A stretch of DNA of 64,000 bases, taken from contig NZ_QGTR01000005.1 in assembly GCF_003182275.1 (NCBI RefSeq), forward strand, positions 62,001-126,000, written 5' to 3'. Shown one piece after another: positions 1 to 8,369 of the stretch. The DNA is from Hoeflea marina. GTDB lineage: Bacteria > Pseudomonadota > Alphaproteobacteria > Rhizobiales > Rhizobiaceae. The position numbers and the translations under genes are program-made. Each line of letters begins with the position of its first letter. Position 1 is the stretch's first letter. The notes beneath the pieces were generated by a model. That model was given only the letters and a program-made list of their open reading frames with translations. It was not told the origin of the DNA and made no database searches.

Positions 1-1
1 T

Positions 2-268
2 CTCGCCGACTGGCTGGTGCGCGAGGCCGGCCTGCCGTTCCGCGACGCCCACCATGCCACCGGACATGCCGTGGCGCTGGCCGAAAAGAGGGGCTGCGAG
101 CTCGCCGACCTGTCGCTGGCCGACCTGCAGGCCATCAATCCCGCCATCACCGACGGCATCTTCGACGTTCTCACCGTCGAGGCATCGGTTGCCAGCCGCC
201 AGAGCTTTGGCGGCACGGCCCCTTCCGAGGTTCGCAAGCAGATCGCCTGGTGGCGCGCCCGCAATTGA
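2..268 (+). CDS. argH: argininosuccinate lyase, C-terminal fragment
   Basis: The window opens inside this gene; only about 88 C-terminal residues are visible. They read [18 protein letters not shown] and then an alpha-helical tail ending in WWRARN. This matches the end of argininosuccinate lyase, the cytoplasmic enzyme that splits argininosuccinate into arginine and fumarate in the last step of arginine synthesis. The true start is upstream of the window. The next gene is a small lipoprotein gene of the LptM type, and argH-lptM-lysA is a gene order I know from Rhizobiales. The identity is fairly certain despite the truncation. Confidence 0.88.
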   Translation, partial: LADWLVREAGLPFRDAHHATGHAVALAEKRGCELADLSLADLQAINPAITDGIFDVLTVEASVASRQSFGGTAPSEVRKQIAWWRARN

Positions 269-379
269 TCAAGCCGGCACCCAGATGCATCAAAGGAATA
301 AGGGTGCACACCGCCGCAAAAACCCGCTATGTAAGCCTCCATTCCAGCCCACGCCCGCCAAGACGCAGGATCAGACACC

Positions 380-568
380 ATGACCATCAGCCCTTGGGTG
401 AAAACCATCTGCACCATCGCCGTCCTGACGGTGGCCCTGTCGGGCTGCGGCCGCAAGGGCGGACTGGAACGACCAGGCGCAACCATGACCAACCCGCCCG
501 CGCAAGGCACGGAGACGACGCCGCCCGTAGAGGACCGCCGCTTCATCCTTGACGGACTCCTCGAATAG
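380..568 (+). CDS. lptM: small LptM-like lipoprotein
   Basis: A 62-residue protein with a hydrophobic signal stretch (about residues 7-20) ending in the lipobox LSGC, with the lipidated Cys near 22, followed by GRKGGLE. This fits the LptM/YifL family, small lipoproteins that help mature the LptDE outer-membrane LPS translocon. The remainder is short and proline-rich. The position between argH and lysA supports the call, since the lipoprotein is commonly encoded just before lysA. It ends 9 nt before the lysA start, so the two are probably co-transcribed. Family membership rests on the lipobox, size and neighbours. Confidence 0.75.
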   Translation: MTISPWVKTICTIAVLTVALSGCGRKGGLERPGATMTNPPAQGTETTPPVEDRRFILDGLLE

Positions 569-577
569 GCGACCCCG

Positions 578-1852
578 TTGAATCATTTCGAATACCGCAA
601 TGGCGTGCTTCACGCCGAGGAGGTGAGCCTGCCGGCCATCGCCAAGGCCGTCGGAACCCCTTTCTACTGCTATTCCAGTGCTACGCTGTCGCGGCACTAC
701 ACCGTCTTTGCCGATGCCTTCGCGGACATCGATTCGATGGTCTGCTACGCCATGAAGGCCAACTCCAACCAGGCCGTGCTGACGACGCTCGCGAGACTCG
801 GATCGGGCATAGACGTGGTCTCGGAAGGCGAACTGCGCCGCGCGCTGGCAGCCGGCGTGCCCGCCGAAAAGATCCTGTTTTCCGGCGTCGGCAAGCTGCC
901 GCGCGAGATGGACGCGGCGCTCGCCGCCGGCATCTGCTGTTTCAACATCGAGTCCGAGCCGGAACTGGAAGTGCTCAACGCGCGGGCGCTGGCCACGGGA
1001 AAGGTGGCGCCGATCTCGTTCCGCATCAATCCCGACGTCGATGCCAGAACCCATGCCAAGATCTCCACCGGCAAGAAGGAGGACAAGTTCGGCATCTCCT
1101 GGCAGCGCGCCCGCGAAGTCTATCGCCATGCCGCGACATTGCCCGGGGTCCGGGTCATCGGCATAGACATGCATATCGGCAGCCAGATCACCGACCTTCA
1201 GCCCTATGACGACGCGCTCAAGCTGATGGTCGAACTCATCGGTGTGCTGCGCGCCGACGGTCACGACATCAGCCATTTCGACTTGGGCGGCGGACTCGGC
1301 GTCCCCTATCGCGACGACGAAACCGTGCCGCCGAACCCCGAGGCCTACGCCAGAATGGTCAAGGCACGGGTCGGGGACCTTGGCTGTAAGCTGATCTTCG
1401 AACCCGGCCGGATGATCGTCGCCAATGCCGGCGTTCTGGTCAGCGAGGTCATCTATGTGAAGGATGGCGGCGAGAAGACTTTCGTCATTGTCGATGCGGC
1501 CATGAACGACCTTATCCGCCCGACCCTCTACGAAGCATGGCACGAGATCCGCCCGGTCGTGCTGTCGGCTGCCAGCGGCTCGCGCATCAAGGCCGACATT
1601 GTCGGTCCGGTCTGCGAGAGCGGCGACTACCTTGCCAAGGACCGCGAGATGTCGGCGCTGAAGGCCGGCGACCTCATCGCGGTCGGATCGGCGGGGGCCT
1701 ATGGCGCGGTGCAGGCGGGTACCTACAACACCAGGCCGCTGGTTCCGGAAGTCCTGGTCAAGGGCAATCGGTTCCATGTGGTGCGCAAGCGTCCCACCTA
1801 TGAGGAGATGATCGCGCTGGATTCGGTTCCGGACTGGCTCGCCGAGGCTTGA
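578..1852 (+). CDS. lysA: diaminopimelate decarboxylase
   Basis: A PLP-dependent fold-III decarboxylase of 424 residues that turns meso-diaminopimelate into L-lysine, the last step of lysine synthesis. The PLP lysine lies in CYAMKANSN (Lys60). Also visible are HIGSQ, the glycine-rich phosphate loop GGGLG, EPGR, and CESGDYL near the C terminus, which contributes the active-site Cys across the dimer. The start is TTG at 578, giving MNHFEYRNG, the usual N terminus in Rhizobiales. Length is normal. The stop region abuts the leader of the next gene, a TIGR02302 membrane protein. Confidence 0.97.
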   Translation: MNHFEYRNGVLHAEEVSLPAIAKAVGTPFYCYSSATLSRHYTVFADAFADIDSMVCYAMKANSNQAVLTTLARLGSGIDVVSEGELRRALAAGVPAEKILFSGVGKLPREMDAALAAGICCFNIESEPELEVLNARALATGKVAPISFRINPDVDARTHAKISTGKKEDKFGISWQRAREVYRHAATLPGVRVIGIDMHIGSQITDLQPYDDALKLMVELIGVLRADGHDISHFDLGGGLGVPYRDDETVPPNPEAYARMVKARVGDLGCKLIFEPGRMIVANAGVLVSEVIYVKDGGEKTFVIVDAAMNDLIRPTLYEAWHEIRPVVLSAASGSRIKADIVGPVCESGDYLAKDREMSALKAGDLIAVGSAGAYGAVQAGTYNTRPLVPEVLVKGNRFHVVRKRPTYEEMIALDSVPDWLAEA

Positions 1853-1956
1853 ACCGCCAGGCAGGGCCCCCGCACCTGCCGCTCACTTTTTCGCGACAGG
1901 CCTCGCCAAGGCCGCAATCGGTGCTATCTTTGCTCAAAACCGCAAGGGAGATGCCG

Positions 1957-4509
1957 ATGGCCCAGCCGCGCGACGGCAACGAGACTCCGGACCGAGCCGA
2001 GGCCGGCGTGACCTCCCGACCGCTGTCGCTGATCCGGTTGCGGATGCGTCTGGTGATGGCCGCCGAGCAGTTGTTGCTGCTGGCAACTCCTATCTGCAGT
2101 GTTGTTGCGCTGTTCCTGATCCTCTCATGGCTGGGATGGTTCCGCGCCGTGCCGGAATGGCTGCGGCTCGGATCGCTCGGCTTGCTCGCCCTGGCCGGCC
2201 TGGCTTCGCTCTGGCCCTTCAGCCATTTCCGCCCTGCCGCCGGCCGCGCCATCGACGAGCGGATCGAACGGCAGAATTTGATCCGTCACCAGGCCGTCGC
2301 GGTGCAGGACGACCGGATCGACAATGACGATGCCTTCGCCCGCGCCCTCTGGCAAGAGCACCAGCGCCGCATGGCGCGGCAGATCGGCCAGCTGTCGACC
2401 GGCATTCCCCGGTCCAACCTGCCTGAGCGCGACCCCTATGGCGGCCGTGTCGCCGTGGTCCTCATGCTGATCACCGCGGGCGCCTACTCGCTGTCGTCGG
2501 GCTCCGGGCGGATCGCCGATGCCTTCATGCGCCATGACCGCGCCAGCCTGCCCGACATCCGCATCGATGCCTGGATCAGCCCGCCATCCTATGTCAGCAA
2601 GCCGCCAGTCTTTCTCACAGGGCTGGTCAACAATGGCCAGGGACCGGTCGAGGCCATCGTCGGCAGCCAGATCACCGTCAGGCTTGGCGGCGCCTCTCCC
2701 GACGCGGCGGTTTCCTGGCGCGACGCCGCCAGCGGCGAAAGCCGGCCGTTGCCCGCCGCGGATCCGGCGCTTGCCGCCGCCGCGCCGACGGACAGGGGAT
2801 CGCCGCAGTCGACTGTCTTCACCTACAAGCCGACGGCCGACGGCGTTCTAGAAGTGGCGGCCGGCACGGCGCCCCGGCAGTGGCCGATTCGCATGCTGCC
2901 CGACCAGCCGCCCGTGGCGTCTTTTGTCGAGGAGCCGCGCCGTGCCGTCAATGGCGCGCTCGAACTCGACTACACGCTCAGCGACGACCACGGCCTGGTC
3001 TCGGCCGAGGCCGAGATCGTCCCGCTGGACTCCCAGGGGCCCGACGCGCGACCCCTGTTCGAGCCGCCGAAATACCGCCTGACGCTGCCTCGGCGCAATT
3101 CCGCCGACAACCGCGCCACATCGAGCCAGGACCTCACCGAGCACCCCCTCGCCGGCCAGAAGGTTCGCATCACGCTGGTGGCGACCGACGGCGCCGGACA
3201 GCAGGGACGCAGCGAGACACTGGAAACTGTGCTTCCCGGTCGGCGTTTTTCCGAGCCCCTGGCCGCCGCGGTGGTCGAACAGCGCGGTCTTGTGGCGCTC
3301 GACGCCAACAATGTGGACCGCGCGCTGGAGCTCAACGATGCGCTGATGGTCGCGCCCGAGGAGACGATCCCCAACCTGATCCACTATCTGCTGATGAAGT
3401 CGGTGCGCGGCCGGCTCGCCTATGCCCACAATGACGACGATCTCAGGGCTGCGGTCGACTATCTCTGGGGCGTGGCGCTGCAGATCGAGGACGGCAACCT
3501 GTCGCTGGCCGAACGCCGGCTGCGCGACGCGCAGCGCGCTCTGTCGGAGGCGCTCGAGAACGGCGCCACCGACGAGGAGATCGCCAAGCTGATGGACGAG
3601 CTGCGCGAGGCGATGCAGGAATACATGCAGGCGCTCGCCAGGCAGGCCGAATCCAACCAGGCGCAGCAGCAGCCCATGGACCCGCAGAACATGCTGCGCC
3701 AGCGCGATCTTGAGAACATGCTCGACCAGATCGAGAATCTCGCCCGCTCCGGCGCCCGAGAGCAGGCTCAGCAGATGCTCTCGGAACTGCAGCGGATGAT
3801 GAACAACCTGCAGGCCGGCCGCCAGCAGCGCCAGCAGCAGCAGGGCGGGCCGATGCGCCAGCAGATGGACAAGCTCGGCGAGATGATGCGCCAGCAGCAG
3901 CAACTGATGGACCAGACATTCCGCCTCGACCAGCAGGGGCGGCAGATGCAGCCCGGCGAGGGCGGCGACGAGCAGCAACAGGAGGGCCAGGACGGGCAGA
4001 GCCAGCAGCAACAGCTCGGCGAACTGAGTCAGGGTCAGCAGGCGCTGCGCGATGCCCTTGGCCAGTTGCAGAAGGATCTGGAGGCGATGGGAATCACCCC
4101 CTCCGAGGGCTTCGGCGAGGCCGGAGAGGCGATGGGCGACGCCGCTGGCGATCTCGGCGAGGGCGAGACCGGCAATGCGCTGTCCAACCAGGGCAAGGCG
4201 CTGCAGGCGCTGCGCCAGGGCGCCGAGGACATGATGAACCAGATGATGCAGGCCATGGGCAATGAACAGGGCGAGGCGGAGGGCGAGGGCGCGGCGCGCA
4301 CCGGCAACCGCAATTCGGATGACCGCGATCCGCTCGGTCGTCCGAGAGCCACCACCGGCCCCGATTTCGGCTCACGCGTCAAGGTGCCCGACGAGATCGA
4401 CATCCAGCGGGCCCGCGAGATCCTGGACGCCATCCGCAAGCGGCTCGGCGATCAGTTGGGACCGGATGTGGAGAAGCGCTACCTGGAGCGGTTGCTGGAC
4501 CTGCAATAG
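1957..4509 (+). CDS. TIGR02302 (DUF4175-like) membrane protein with Gln-rich coiled coil
   Basis: The frame is open from 1849, where it would overlap the lysA stop, but an AAGGGAG ribosome site at 1944-1950 points to ATG 1957, giving 850 residues. Three hydrophobic segments lie in the first 180 or so residues. A long periplasmic part follows, then an extended Met/Gln-rich region (roughly residues 530-700, many QQQ and QQM runs) predicted to be coiled coil. It matches the alphaproteobacterial TIGR02302 family, function unknown. Placement after lysA and convergent with cpdR is the usual Rhizobiales arrangement. Only 9 nt separate its stop from the cpdR stop. Confidence 0.85.
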   Translation: MAQPRDGNETPDRAEAGVTSRPLSLIRLRMRLVMAAEQLLLLATPICSVVALFLILSWLGWFRAVPEWLRLGSLGLLALAGLASLWPFSHFRPAAGRAIDERIERQNLIRHQAVAVQDDRIDNDDAFARALWQEHQRRMARQIGQLSTGIPRSNLPERDPYGGRVAVVLMLITAGAYSLSSGSGRIADAFMRHDRASLPDIRIDAWISPPSYVSKPPVFLTGLVNNGQGPVEAIVGSQITVRLGGASPDAAVSWRDAASGESRPLPAADPALAAAAPTDRGSPQSTVFTYKPTADGVLEVAAGTAPRQWPIRMLPDQPPVASFVEEPRRAVNGALELDYTLSDDHGLVSAEAEIVPLDSQGPDARPLFEPPKYRLTLPRRNSADNRATSSQDLTEHPLAGQKVRITLVATDGAGQQGRSETLETVLPGRRFSEPLAAAVVEQRGLVALDANNVDRALELNDALMVAPEETIPNLIHYLLMKSVRGRLAYAHNDDDLRAAVDYLWGVALQIEDGNLSLAERRLRDAQRALSEALENGATDEEIAKLMDELREAMQEYMQALARQAESNQAQQQPMDPQNMLRQRDLENMLDQIENLARSGAREQAQQMLSELQRMMNNLQAGRQQRQQQQGGPMRQQMDKLGEMMRQQQQLMDQTFRLDQQGRQMQPGEGGDEQQQEGQDGQSQQQQLGELSQGQQALRDALGQLQKDLEAMGITPSEGFGEAGEAMGDAAGDLGEGETGNALSNQGKALQALRQGAEDMMNQMMQAMGNEQGEAEGEGAARTGNRNSDDRDPLGRPRATTGPDFGSRVKVPDEIDIQRAREILDAIRKRLGDQLGPDVEKRYLERLLDLQ

Positions 4510-4518
4510 GGCGTCAGG

Positions 4519-4878
4519 TCATGCCGCCAATGCATCGGCGACCGCCTGCCGGATCTGCGGCAGGGTGAACGGCTTCTCGAGGACATCGACGATGATCCTG
4601 GTCAGCGAATCGGCCCGCTCCCGCTGTTCGGCGTAGCCGGTCATGAGAAGGATCGGCAGTGCGGGGCGGAGCTTCGCCACTTCCATCGCCAGCTCAATGC
4701 CGTCCATTACCGGCATGCGGATGTCCGAGAGCAGCAGATCGAACTCCTCGCTGACGATGTGGTCGAGCGCCTCCGCACCGTCGGCCGCCTCGACGGTTTC
4801 GTGGCCGTCCAGCCGCAGCGCCCGTGCCACGAAGACGCGAAGCGAACTTTCGTCTTCGGCGATGAGGATACGCGCCAT
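4519..4878 (-). CDS. cpdR: single-domain response regulator CpdR
   Basis: A 119-residue receiver domain with no output domain. It shows the acidic pair EDE after MARILIA, the phosphoacceptor Asp52 in LLLSDIRMP, the switch residue in MTGYA and the Lys of the EKPF motif. CpdR is known in Caulobacter and Rhizobiales: unphosphorylated, it localises the ClpXP protease to the pole so that cell-cycle proteins are degraded; the CckA-ChpT relay phosphorylates it. The start at 4878 is preferred over the longer frame to 4920 because it gives the family N terminus and has GGAG upstream. It is convergent with the TIGR02302 gene. Confidence 0.9.
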   Translation of the reverse strand: MARILIAEDESSLRVFVARALRLDGHETVEAADGAEALDHIVSEEFDLLLSDIRMPVMDGIELAMEVAKLRPALPILLMTGYAEQRERADSLTRIIVDVLEKPFTLPQIRQAVADALAA

Positions 4879-5011
4879 GCTTCCGCTCCACCGTTGCACC
4901 AGTTGCGAATCACGCCCCATGCTGCGCCGGTGGCGGCAGCCAGGTCAAATTTGATGCTCTCCCCAATTCTGGGGGGCCGCGGTTTGCGCCCGGTCAGGGC
5001 CTGCGGTGGCC

Positions 5012-5554
5012 TCAGGCGTCGCCCTTGACGACGCCGACGAAGGGCAGTTCGCGGAATGCATAGGCCACGTCCATGCCGTAACCGACGACGAAATAGTCCG
5101 GGCATTCGAAACCGACATATTCGGCATCCAGACTTCCCTCGCGCCGCGAGCGCTTGTCCAGCAGAACAGCGATATCGACATGGCGGGCCCCTCGCTCATA
5201 CATCAGGTCGCGCGCAAAGCGCAGCGTCCTGCCCGATTCGAGGATGTCATCGATCAGCAGCACGTCGCGGCCGCGCACATCGCTGTCGATGTCCTTGATG
5301 ATCTTGACGCCCTGGCTGGTCGTGCCCTTGCCGTAGCTCGACAGGGTGATGAACTCGACCTCCGGCGCCAGCCCGACATCATGCAGGGCGCGAATGAGAT
5401 CGGCGGCGAAGATGAACGACCCCTTCAGGATCGAGATGACCAGCAGGTCATGCTTCGGATTCCTCGCGATTTCGGCTGCCATGGACAGGTTGCGCTCGGC
5501 AATCTGGGCGGGGGTAAACAGCGGTTCGATGATTTTACCGCGCACGACCGGCAT
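5012..5554 (-). CDS. hpt: hypoxanthine phosphoribosyltransferase
   Basis: A type-I phosphoribosyltransferase of 180 residues that salvages hypoxanthine and guanine with PRPP. It shows the PRPP-binding loop DDILESGRT and the acidic flexible-loop region (LSSYGKGT) typical of Hpt. The start at 5554 (MPVVRGKIIEP) has GAGGAG about 7 nt upstream; the longer open frame to 5650 lacks such support. It lies upstream of cpdR on the same strand with a gap of 133 nt, which contains a small hairpin, CCCCA-ATTC-TGGGG, at 4961-4974. That hairpin has no T-run and is a doubtful terminator. Confidence 0.95.
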   Translation of the reverse strand: MPVVRGKIIEPLFTPAQIAERNLSMAAEIARNPKHDLLVISILKGSFIFAADLIRALHDVGLAPEVEFITLSSYGKGTTSQGVKIIKDIDSDVRGRDVLLIDDILESGRTLRFARDLMYERGARHVDIAVLLDKRSRREGSLDAEYVGFECPDYFVVGYGMDVAYAFRELPFVGVVKGDA

Positions 5555-5715
5555 GAAGCACTCCTCTGGATCATGTCCGTCACCCGCAGGTGACCCTGTT
5601 GCATTGGGAGGACGCTTCGTCCGCGACAGCCGCGGCCCGCACCCGACCAAGTCCTAGCGGAAGCAGGATCGACTTGGAACCCTTGTTTCCCACCATTCAC
5701 ATCAGACGGCGTCGT

Positions 5716-6291
5716 TCAGCTGCCGCCGCGAATCATCAGGATCGAGCCGGCGCGCTCGATCCGCGGCGGGCGCGGTGTGGCGCGGATGACCTGTACGGGC
5801 TCGGCTACCGCCACGGCTGGCTTCGCGGCCGGTTGGTCGACGACGGACGCGGTCGGCATTGCGGTTGGCGAAGCGGGGACGGGAACCGCGGCGCCCGCCG
5901 GTGTCGCCTGCGGGATGAAGAGCGCGTGACCTCCGGCCATCCAGAAGGCGGCAAGCGCCACGACAGCCACTCCGCCGCATAAGGCTCCGACGGCAGGCCG
6001 GGAGCGCCGTATCGCAGAGCCGCCTGTAAAGATCCGCAGCCCGTGCGGATCCCGCCTTGGCCTGACGGCGGCCGTTTCCGCTCCGGGCTCGCCCATCGTC
6101 GACGCGTCGGCAGACGCGGTCTGAGCCGGGTGCGGCCGTCGGTCGGCAGGTGGGGCGGAGACGATCTCGAACTCGGCGTCCTCAACGTCGCGGACAGACA
6201 GGGAAGATGCCGCGGCGGCAGGCGGAAGGGGGCGCAGCAAATCGTCAAGCCCGGGGTCGATCATCCGCAATTGGTCGCGTGACCGGCTCAT
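5716..6291 (-). CDS. hypothetical single-pass membrane protein upstream of ftsE
   Basis: A 191-residue protein of unknown function. The N-terminal half is hydrophilic, proline/alanine-rich and acidic in places. One transmembrane segment lies near residues 102-120 (GALCGGVAVVALAAFWMAG), and a Pro/Ala/Val-rich tail ends in SILMIRGGS. It is divergent from ftsE with a 180-nt gap. In many Rhizobiales the gene in this place encodes an MJ0042-type zinc-ribbon protein; no CxxC pair is present here, so this is either a shortened relative or unrelated. Codon use looks native. Confidence 0.6.
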   Translation of the reverse strand: MSRSRDQLRMIDPGLDDLLRPLPPAAAASSLSVRDVEDAEFEIVSAPPADRRPHPAQTASADASTMGEPGAETAAVRPRRDPHGLRIFTGGSAIRRSRPAVGALCGGVAVVALAAFWMAGGHALFIPQATPAGAAVPVPASPTAMPTASVVDQPAAKPAVAVAEPVQVIRATPRPPRIERAGSILMIRGGS

Positions 6292-6392
6292 TGAGGTCTC
6301 TTTTCCGCGCTAAGGCTTACCAGCCATTGAAACATCCGTTGCCGAGACGTAAACGGGAATGGTTAATGCTTGGAAAACAAGCGCCACAGACC

Positions 6393-6425
6393 GCAGCCAT
6401 CGCGGCTGCTTTAACCTTGCGTTTA
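6393..6425 (+). promoter_or_regulatory. hairpin and CtrA-like half-sites ahead of ftsE
   Basis: A perfect stem GCAGCC-ATCGC-GGCTGC (6393-6409) is followed by TTTAACCTT. Overlapping this, TTAA-N7-TTTA (6411-6425) resembles the CtrA box TTAA-N7-TTAA with one mismatch. Another GTTAAT lies at 6362-6367. All are in the gap between ftsE and its divergent neighbour. That this is an attenuator or a cell-cycle control site is inference. Confidence 0.3.
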
Positions 6426-6471
6426 CCATGCGGGGGCGACCGTGCAGCGAGCTGCGGACAGGAAAGTACCC

Positions 6472-7131
6472 TTGATTCATTTTGAAAATGTCGGATTGCG
6501 CTATGGCATGGGGCCCGAGGTGTTGCGCGATCTCACCTTTGACATTCCGAAGAAGTCCTTCCAGTTCCTCACCGGCCCTTCCGGCGCCGGCAAGACCACG
6601 CTGATGCGGCTCTTGTTCATGTCGCTGCACCCGACGCGCGGGCTGATTCGCATGTTCGACCGCGACATTTCATCCATCGGGCGCGATGAGTTGCCGCTCT
6701 TGCGGCGACGCATCGGCATCGTCTTCCAGGATTTCCGCCTGCTCGACCACATGACCACCTACGAGAACGTGTCCCTGCCGCTCCGGGTGCGAGGCAAGGA
6801 TGAATCCACCTATCGCTCCGACGTCATCGAACTGCTGAAATGGGTCGGCCTCGGCGAGCGCATCAATGTGCTTCCGCCTGTGTTGTCGGGCGGTGAGAAG
6901 CAGCGCGTGGCCATTGCCCGGGCGCTCATCGACCAGCCGGAAATCCTGCTCGCTGACGAACCCACCGGCAATGTCGACCCACCGATGGCCCAGCGGCTTT
7001 TGAGCCTGTTCATCGAACTCAACCGGCTCGGCACCGCCGTCGTCATCGCAACCCATGACCTGACCCTGATGGACAAGGTCGATGCGCGCCGGATGATTCT
7101 GAGCGAAGGGCGGCTCGATATCTATGACTGA
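6472..7131 (+). CDS. ftsE: cell division ATP-binding protein FtsE
   Basis: An ABC ATPase that works with FtsX at the division septum to control periplasmic peptidoglycan hydrolases. It shows Walker A GPSGAGKTT, signature LSGGEKQ, Walker B LLADEPTGNVD and the switch His in ATHD. The frame is open from a GTG at 6442, but GGAAAG at 6461-6466 supports TTG 6472, giving 219 residues (N terminus LIHFENVGLRYG, start read as Met), the normal FtsE length. It overlaps ftsX by 8 nt, so the pair is translationally coupled. Confidence 0.95.
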   Translation: MIHFENVGLRYGMGPEVLRDLTFDIPKKSFQFLTGPSGAGKTTLMRLLFMSLHPTRGLIRMFDRDISSIGRDELPLLRRRIGIVFQDFRLLDHMTTYENVSLPLRVRGKDESTYRSDVIELLKWVGLGERINVLPPVLSGGEKQRVAIARALIDQPEILLADEPTGNVDPPMAQRLLSLFIELNRLGTAVVIATHDLTLMDKVDARRMILSEGRLDIYD

Positions 7132-8116
7132 CGCCAATCCCGCCCGCACCGGAGACCCGCGCCGGCCGCGCCCGGTGGTGCTGCGCCCTATGGCTCCGAT
7201 CGTGCCGCGCGGCAATGTCTCGGGCAGCGCACTGGTCATTGTCATCGCCATCATGTCGTTTCTCTGCTGCATGACGCTGGGCAGCGTCACCATGGTTCGC
7301 GAGACGGCTGAGAGCTGGCAGGGGCAGATCTCGCGCGAGATCACCATTCAGGTCAAGCCGGCAGATGGAGCCGACATGGATCTGGCCCTCGACTCCGTCC
7401 GCACGTCCGTGCTGTCGTTCAGCGGCGTGCTCAGCGCAGAGATCGTCGACCGCGCCGCCACCGCGCGGCTGCTCGAACCATGGCTCGGCAGTGATTTCAG
7501 CATGGATGACCTGCCGGTGCCGCGGCTGGTCATCATCACCATCGACGAGACCGCGCCCCCCGATTTCGGCGCCATTCGGCAGGCCCTGGCCGAAGCGGTG
7601 CCGCAGGCGGCGCTCGATGACCACCGCGCCTGGACGGACCGGCTGATTGCCATGGCCCGCACGACCATCGTCATCGGCATCGCCGTTCTCACCCTGATGC
7701 TCGCCACCACCATGCTGACGGTCATCTTCGCCACCCGCGGGGCCATGGCCGGCAACCGCCACATTATCGAGGTGCTGCATTTCGTTGGCGCGGAATCCGG
7801 CTTCATCGCATCGCAGTTCCAGCGCCGCTTCCTGATCATCGGGCTCAAGGGGGCGAGCGTGGGCGGCTGCGCGGCCGGCCTCACCTTCCTGGCGCTCAGC
7901 ATCTGGCAGCAGGCATCCATGGCCACACCGCTCGCCGATCAGGCCTCGGCGCTGTTTGGACGGTTCCTTCTTGGCGGCGCCGGATATGTCGGCATCGTCT
8001 TCGTCATCGCCCTGATTGCCGGGATGACCGCCATCACCACACGGCTGACCGTGATCCGCACCATCCGGGAGATCGACCGGGAGCGCGCCGACCCTTCGTT
8101 CGGCGAGCTGGACTGA
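7124..8116 (+). CDS. ftsX: cell division protein FtsX
   Basis: The membrane partner of FtsE, 330 residues. The N-terminal cytoplasmic stretch is Pro/Arg-rich. The first membrane segment (about 37-58) is followed by a periplasmic domain of about 115 residues, then three further segments near 180-205, 240-265 and 285-305. This is the four-helix layout of FtsX, in which the periplasmic domain activates amidase regulators. The start ATG lies inside the end of ftsE. A hairpin with an 8-bp stem follows 150 nt after the stop. Confidence 0.93.
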   Translation: MTDANPARTGDPRRPRPVVLRPMAPIVPRGNVSGSALVIVIAIMSFLCCMTLGSVTMVRETAESWQGQISREITIQVKPADGADMDLALDSVRTSVLSFSGVLSAEIVDRAATARLLEPWLGSDFSMDDLPVPRLVIITIDETAPPDFGAIRQALAEAVPQAALDDHRAWTDRLIAMARTTIVIGIAVLTLMLATTMLTVIFATRGAMAGNRHIIEVLHFVGAESGFIASQFQRRFLIIGLKGASVGGCAAGLTFLALSIWQQASMATPLADQASALFGRFLLGGAGYVGIVFVIALIAGMTAITTRLTVIRTIREIDRERADPSFGELD

Positions 8117-8267
8117 TGCCTGTCGCCAGGGAGCGTTCGGCCGGTCCGTGGACACGCCAGGCATGCCTGCGAAGAGCCAGGGCCAAGCGCGCAATTCCAC
8201 GCCAGGCGATGTGCTTTGGCGCCGTCGTCGCGACCGGCACCATCGCGTCCGGCGACACCGCTCGCCG

Positions 8268-8321
8268 GAAACGGGCATGCCCCGTTTCGGACAAGAATCG
8301 GTCTGGTCCTTGCCCGATTCT
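8268..8321 (+). repeat. two tandem perfect inverted repeats between ftsX and the YdcF-like gene
   Basis: The first is GAAACGGG-CATGC-CCCGTTTC (8268-8288). The second is AGAATCGG (8294-8301), a 12-nt loop, and CCGATTCT (8314-8321). They are 5 nt apart. Neither is followed by a T-run. They could end ftsEX transcription, stabilise RNA or be an operator for the next gene. Confidence 0.45.
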
Positions 8322-8369
8322 CGGGTTATGGATTGGGCAATGAGGCTCGAGACCGTTCGTGGCACGTCA

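Noticed and set aside
41-552. Overlapping short plus-strand frames at 54-383 and 250-552
   Set aside because: They overlap argH and the LptM-like gene in other frames, are Arg/Pro-rich and lack ribosome sites.
371-1777. 468-codon open frame on the minus strand opposite lysA
   Set aside because: It has the Arg/His/Asp/Gly-rich, motif-free composition of an antisense shadow in GC-rich DNA, and lysA is fully convincing.
2848-4011. 387-codon minus-strand frame rich in Leu and His opposite the TIGR02302 gene
   Set aside because: The Leu-rich runs are the reverse complement of the Gln-rich repeats; no start signal or family motif.
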